Assembly: GCA_965661165.1 (NCBI GenBank)
Contig: CBFICL010000011.1
Location: 1 to 37,205 of the forward strand
Origin: Hepatobacter sp965661165
Lineage (GTDB): Bacteria; Pseudomonadota; Alphaproteobacteria; Holosporales; Hepatobacteraceae
Direction: 5' to 3'
DNA: 37,205 nt
Shown here: piece by piece, positions 34,157 to 37,205 of the stretch
Layout of the letters: each line of letters opens with the position of its first letter
Numbering within the stretch: the first letter of the stretch is position 1
Notes under the pieces: model-generated
The model's input: the letters and a program-made list of their open reading frames with translations, nothing else
The model's database searches: none
What the model was told of the DNA's origin: nothing
Made by a program: the position numbers and the translations under genes

Positions 34157-35758
34157 GTGAAGCATCGATTCCTTTTTCTTTGGATGGTTGGGGGCGTTTT
34201 AGGCGTCTGGAACGTGGGGACGACCTCTGCCACCCGTTGGATGAGCCTTTGTGATGTGTCAGAGATGATGGCGGGGCGCACGGCGGTGCGGCCTTTGGTA
34301 CGTGCGTTTTCGAAAATGTCTGGATCTGGGCCACCGGCGGCCCGTCCGGAGATGCCGGCGTGGATGCGCGGTGGGGTTGTACCCTTCACGTTTGATCCTG
34401 CGCTTGACCACGAGCGCGTGGGGTCTTTGGCACCGATGCTTGGGCGATGTACACCCTCTCACATGTTCAACGTCCCGGGTCGTTTTTTTCACAGTGCTGT
34501 GCGCCTGTGGGAGAGGGATGACGATGGTGACCATAAAGCTCCCAAACTGCCGCCCAACACTTTTGCCGATCCGCGGGCTGACTTGGTGTTTAAAAAACTG
34601 CTTGGCAGCCCTGAAAACAAAGACCTTTTGCTGCACTTTCTCAATCGCATTCTGGACCGTCGGGGCGACAAGGTGTTAACGGAGGCTGTGCTTCAAAAAA
34701 CAGAATCAGATAATCGGGGGCCTGACCAAAAAGTGTTTAAGCTGGACCTTTTGTGCAAGGATGAGCGGGGTCATCAATATATTGTGGAGATGGAAAAAGA
34801 TGTCACTAAAAACCAGCGCAAGTCGGCGTTTTTCAAGCGTCTCCAGTTTTATGGTGCCTCTGTTTATACAGATCAGATGAAGGAGGCGGAGGCATATCAG
34901 GCCTTAAAACCGGTGATTTGTATTGTGCTGGCAGGGACAGAAGTGTTTAGAAAGCAGCGGATTGCGGGTCCTTTGTCACGTCATGTGATTATGGAGCCAG
35001 GCTCTCAAAAGTCGTATTTTCAAGACATGCAGTGGGTGGTTGTGGAGTTGCCAAAGGTGAAGCTCAGCGAGACGGGTCTGCACAGTGGTTTGGATGAATG
35101 GCTTTATTTGTTTCACAAAGGGCACAAAGAGAACCGTCTGCCTCAGGTGTGCAGTCCTACCCTTAAAAAAGCTTATCGTGTGATTGATCAATCGACGTGG
35201 ACGGACGGGCAGCGATTGGCGTATCGTCAGTGGCAAATCGCGCAGGCTGATAAACACGAGTTTCGGGCCAAGGCGTTGCTTGATGGGAGGAAAATCGGGA
35301 AAAAAGAAGGCCGAGAAGAAGGCCGAGAAGAAGGTCGAGAAGAAGGCCGAAAGGAAGGTTTGTTGGAGGGAGAAAAGCGAGGTCTTTTTAAAGCGATGGA
35401 ACGTTTGATTGCGGGCGAGGTAACAGAGAAAGAAGCCTGTGATCTTCTCGGGATCTCTGCAGAGGACGTAACGGCTTATCGCACAGGCGCGATGTGGCAA
35501 CAGAACGACGAGCCACAAGACGATAACACCCGCACTGATGACGACGTCTCTGATGATGAAAGTGCCTTCTCTGACGAACGTGCGCGCACGGGCAAGAACG
35601 CGCAGGGCTCAAATAATGAAGATGATTGGGACGATTTAGATCGTGATGATTGGGACGATGACTTAGACGACGGGACCCAAGATGACGATGTGGCGCATGA
35701 CATGAGCGATAAGGTTCGGGATGGTTCAGATCATAACCCCTCAGACAACCGGACCTAA
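34157..35758 (+). CDS. Rpn-like PD-(D/E)XK nuclease with signal peptide and acidic tail
   Basis: A 533-residue relative of the Rpn/PDDEXK transposase-like nucleases. The N-terminus (KHRFLFLWMVGGVLGVWNVG, cut probably after TTSA) looks like a Sec signal, which I do not expect in cytoplasmic Rpn proteins. The nuclease domain starts at FADPRADLVFKKLLGSPENK (136-155). The candidate catalytic residues are D197 in FKLDLL and E211 in IVEMEKD. Further family landmarks are FYGASVYTDQ and WVVVELPK. The C-terminal part has GREEGREEGR repeats (about 385-402), seen in many Rpn proteins, a helix with TEKEACDLLGIS, and a tail of about 85 residues rich in Asp/Glu. The start is GTG. It is the only complete gene in the tRNA-bounded island. 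Confidence 0.8.
   Translation: MKHRFLFLWMVGGVLGVWNVGTTSATRWMSLCDVSEMMAGRTAVRPLVRAFSKMSGSGPPAARPEMPAWMRGGVVPFTFDPALDHERVGSLAPMLGRCTPSHMFNVPGRFFHSAVRLWERDDDGDHKAPKLPPNTFADPRADLVFKKLLGSPENKDLLLHFLNRILDRRGDKVLTEAVLQKTESDNRGPDQKVFKLDLLCKDERGHQYIVEMEKDVTKNQRKSAFFKRLQFYGASVYTDQMKEAEAYQALKPVICIVLAGTEVFRKQRIAGPLSRHVIMEPGSQKSYFQDMQWVVVELPKVKLSETGLHSGLDEWLYLFHKGHKENRLPQVCSPTLKKAYRVIDQSTWTDGQRLAYRQWQIAQADKHEFRAKALLDGRKIGKKEGREEGREEGREEGRKEGLLEGEKRGLFKAMERLIAGEVTEKEACDLLGISAEDVTAYRTGAMWQQNDEPQDDNTRTDDDVSDDESAFSDERARTGKNAQGSNNEDDWDDLDRDDWDDDLDDGTQDDDVAHDMSDKVRDGSDHNPSDNRT
35304..35351 (+). repeat. Four 12-bp units encoding GREE/GRKE repeats
   Basis: Four consecutive 12-base units of the type AAGAAGGCCGAG lie inside the nuclease gene and code for the EGRE-type coil. 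They are nearly identical, so they probably arose by slippage. Confidence 0.9.
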
Positions 35759-35775
35759 CCCCCTCACATCTGTGA

Positions 35776-36087
35776 GATCATGACACGACACGTGGGAAAC
35801 ATAGCACGTGGGAAGGTTTGAGGCCCAAACTCCTTGTGAAACATATCGATGCCGTGATCCATATCCATGACCTTGTGGTGCGCAAGGGGTATGAAAATAT
35901 CGGTATAGGCGCATCTTTAATGCAAGCTGTTTTAGAAGAAGCACAGGCGGACGGTGTTGCTAAAACATCACTGGCGTGTGAAAAACCCCTGTCTTCTTTT
36001 TATACAGCGTGGGGATTAACGTTGAAGGCTACGTTTATGGTGAAATACCAAGACAACGCATTTTCTTCTTTTGACACCGATGATTGA
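35776..36087 (+). pseudogene. C-terminal fragment of a GNAT acetyltransferase
   Basis: The frame opens just after a stop at 35773 and encodes about 103 residues. VVRKGYENIGIGASLMQAVLEEAQADG is the acetyl-CoA binding V...R/Q-x-x-G-x-G/A core of GNAT enzymes, and SLACEKPLSSFYTAWGLTLKATFMVKYQ is the usual last strand-helix region. The N-terminal half of the fold is missing, and only a TTG (35818) could serve as start. It begins 18 bases after the nuclease stop, so it is either a remnant or a trimmed gene read by coupling. Confidence 0.6.
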
Positions 36088-36161
36088 ACTCAAAAAGGAG
36101 ACTGGCTTTTTGGGCAGGACCTGGTGTCAGATTTTATTACGCCGATGCGTTCACAGGTGTC

Positions 36162-36180
36162 AATCCCTCATCCGGCACCA
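36162..36180. repeat. attR-like copy of the tRNA-Thr 3' end
   Basis: An exact 19-base copy of the end of tRNA-Thr (33868-33886), in direct orientation. The bases before it do not continue the tRNA, so it is a tail only. Confidence 0.8.
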
Positions 36181-36250
36181 TGCTGAACCTGGGTTTCCGG
36201 AACATCCTCAAACTCTCAAAAACAAATTGGGGAATATATGGGGAGAAAAA

Positions 36251-36391
36251 ATGAACATTTCGTGGCAACTTACGTGCAGGGCCCGGCCTCGGGGTTACCT
36301 TTCACGTCTCCATCAAGATGTGTGCTGGCAAGGTGAATGGATGCTTGTTCCAACGCCTCACGCTCTGCGCGATGTTTCTGGGGGAGCCTGA
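36251..36391 (+). CDS. Possible small ORF antisense to the F-box gene end
   Basis: 46 codons open with ATG and an ideal GGGAG at 5-base spacing. They overlap the 3' end of the F-box gene on the other strand. The peptide (MNISWQLTCRARPRGYL...) has no known pattern, and Arg/Gly/Trp use suggests a shadow of the opposite strand. It is kept only for its strong ribosome binding site. Confidence 0.15.
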   Translation: MNISWQLTCRARPRGYLSRLHQDVCWQGEWMLVPTPHALRDVSGGA

Positions 36392-37193
36392 AATAGCGAC
36401 GGATGTTCTCATCCACGATACCAGAGATGGCAGCGATGTATTGGTTGTGGTTGATCTCCCCATAATCAGCGCAAAACAGGCCGGTGACCTTGGCAAACGG
36501 TGTGTCTGATCCGGCTTCTTTGATGAACAGGGAGAGCTCTGAGACGCTACAAAAGATGGACCCTATATTCAAGGTAGGAATATGGCGATCTTTAATCTCG
36601 ACAGTGAGCGGTTCTTCCCTCCTTAAGATTCCATGGGGACTCAAGAAGCCACAGGTAAGGTATATGGGGTTATTGTCTAAGATGGTCCTGGTGACGGATT
36701 GATAGGTATCTTTTGATTTCCAAGAGAACAGTGCGGGGGAATACACGAAGGCATCGCGCGCTATTTCATCAACGCAATCGCGCATATACGTGCATGTTTG
36801 TCGGAGCTGCACAAGGTTCCTCAAATCTAAGCAGGATATGATGTAACCTTGAATCAACTCGGGCGGCAGATCACACAGTGTACGCTTTTGTGTATTGTGG
36901 GTGTTACCTTGGCGAGGGCCCTGGATTTCAGGTTCACTCTTCGCCTGACCACCGCTTGGGAAAAAGGTAAAACGAAAAGGTTTTTGATGCTCTTGGGGAA
37001 TCAAGAAGGGATGATCATTGAGGATATCGTCCCAAAAGCCGAGCCGTAAAAGATAAGGTTGTCCTCTATCTGCTTCAATCGTTTGCTCATTGTTTCCGGC
37101 GTGGAAAAGTGTTGTGGGACAACGTCTTCCTCTTCTTGGCAGAGAACGGATGTTTTGGTACGTGAGAACGTAGGTTGTTTTCGTAAATTCCAT
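36270..37193 (-). CDS. F-box domain protein, candidate host-directed effector
   Basis: In eukaryotes F-box proteins bring substrates to SCF ubiquitin ligases by binding Skp1; bacterial versions are mostly effectors. Of 307 residues, about 107-150 match the F-box pattern: CDLPPELIQGYIISCLDLRN, then LVQLRQTCTYMRDCVDEIARDAF. This gives L-P-x-E-L, I-x-x-x-L, L-x-x-L-R and C-x-x-x-R positions. The first 100 residues are polar and without a signal peptide. The last 150 (SVTRTILDNNPIYLTCGF and onward) have no repeat such as LRR or WD40 that I can recognise. The open frame runs to the window edge, so the true start may be upstream. It ends 89 bases from the attR-like repeat. Confidence 0.65.
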   Translation of the reverse strand: MEFTKTTYVLTYQNIRSLPRRGRRCPTTLFHAGNNEQTIEADRGQPYLLRLGFWDDILNDHPFLIPQEHQKPFRFTFFPSGGQAKSEPEIQGPRQGNTHNTQKRTLCDLPPELIQGYIISCLDLRNLVQLRQTCTYMRDCVDEIARDAFVYSPALFSWKSKDTYQSVTRTILDNNPIYLTCGFLSPHGILRREEPLTVEIKDRHIPTLNIGSIFCSVSELSLFIKEAGSDTPFAKVTGLFCADYGEINHNQYIAAISGIVDENIRRYFRLPQKHRAEREALEQASIHLASTHLDGDVKGNPEAGPCT

Positions 37194-37205
37194 GTATGGC
37201 GCATA

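Noticed and set aside
34976..35518. A 180-codon open frame on the minus strand
   Set aside because: Antisense to the nuclease gene; its Phe/Ser runs mirror the Glu/Lys/Gly repeats of that gene.

Overview
The window reads as a chromosome segment of an intracellular, still flagellated alphaproteobacterium. The gene set fits the Holosporales/Rickettsiales-like symbionts. Evidence for Alphaproteobacteria: a TimA (Tim44-like) protein, a COQ10-type protein, the block fliL-fliM-DUF6468-motE, the order flgF-flgG-flgA-flgH, and a dusB (nifR3) gene followed by a sequence that matches the C-terminus of alphaproteobacterial NtrC. Evidence for a host-associated life: an F-box protein, two exported proteins that resemble NEL-type E3 ubiquitin ligases, a signal-peptide-bearing Rpn-like nuclease, and several pathways that look trimmed. 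GC looks near balanced by eye. Assigning it to a genus (for example a Hepatobacter-like organism) would be guesswork.

Layout. 1-5.6 kb: 3' part of recG, then convergent potF-potG-potH (no potI) and timA. 5.6-7.5 kb: an orphan TPR-secretin lipoprotein, interrupted by a 10-N assembly gap. 7.6-10.8 kb: the translation cluster rpsB-tsf-pyrH-frr. 10.8-17 kb: accessory region with an unknown membrane protein, a possible gene remnant, two paralogous exported NEL-like proteins (12.0-13.8 and 15.3-16.9 kb), an outer-membrane beta-barrel and an EVE-domain protein. 17.1-21.5 kb, minus strand: fliL, fliM, DUF6468, motE, coq10, dusB and a Fis-like gene. 21.6-24.6 kb: flgF-flgG-flgA-flgH. 24.7-28.4 kb: an MFS transporter, an M23 peptidase and an orphan MotA/TolQ-family protein. 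28.6-33.7 kb: tolQ-tolR-tolA-mutY-tsaD-gpsA. 33.8-36.2 kb: tRNA-Thr(UGU), whose last 19 nt are repeated exactly 2.3 kb downstream. The two copies bracket a small island with the nuclease gene and a truncated acetyltransferase. 36.3-37.2 kb: the F-box protein gene.

The most unusual signal is the group of candidate effectors. Two NEL-like proteins start their mature forms with the same module (RESLWREEQRVLAAH) after a Sec-type signal, and both keep a T-C-x-D motif. An F-box protein lies elsewhere in the window, and a Sec-exported Rpn-type nuclease sits in a tRNA-bounded island. A working hypothesis is Sec export followed by an outer-membrane step, perhaps through the orphan secretin, with the host ubiquitin system as a target. 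The family calls rest on motif recognition by eye; the joint system is inference.
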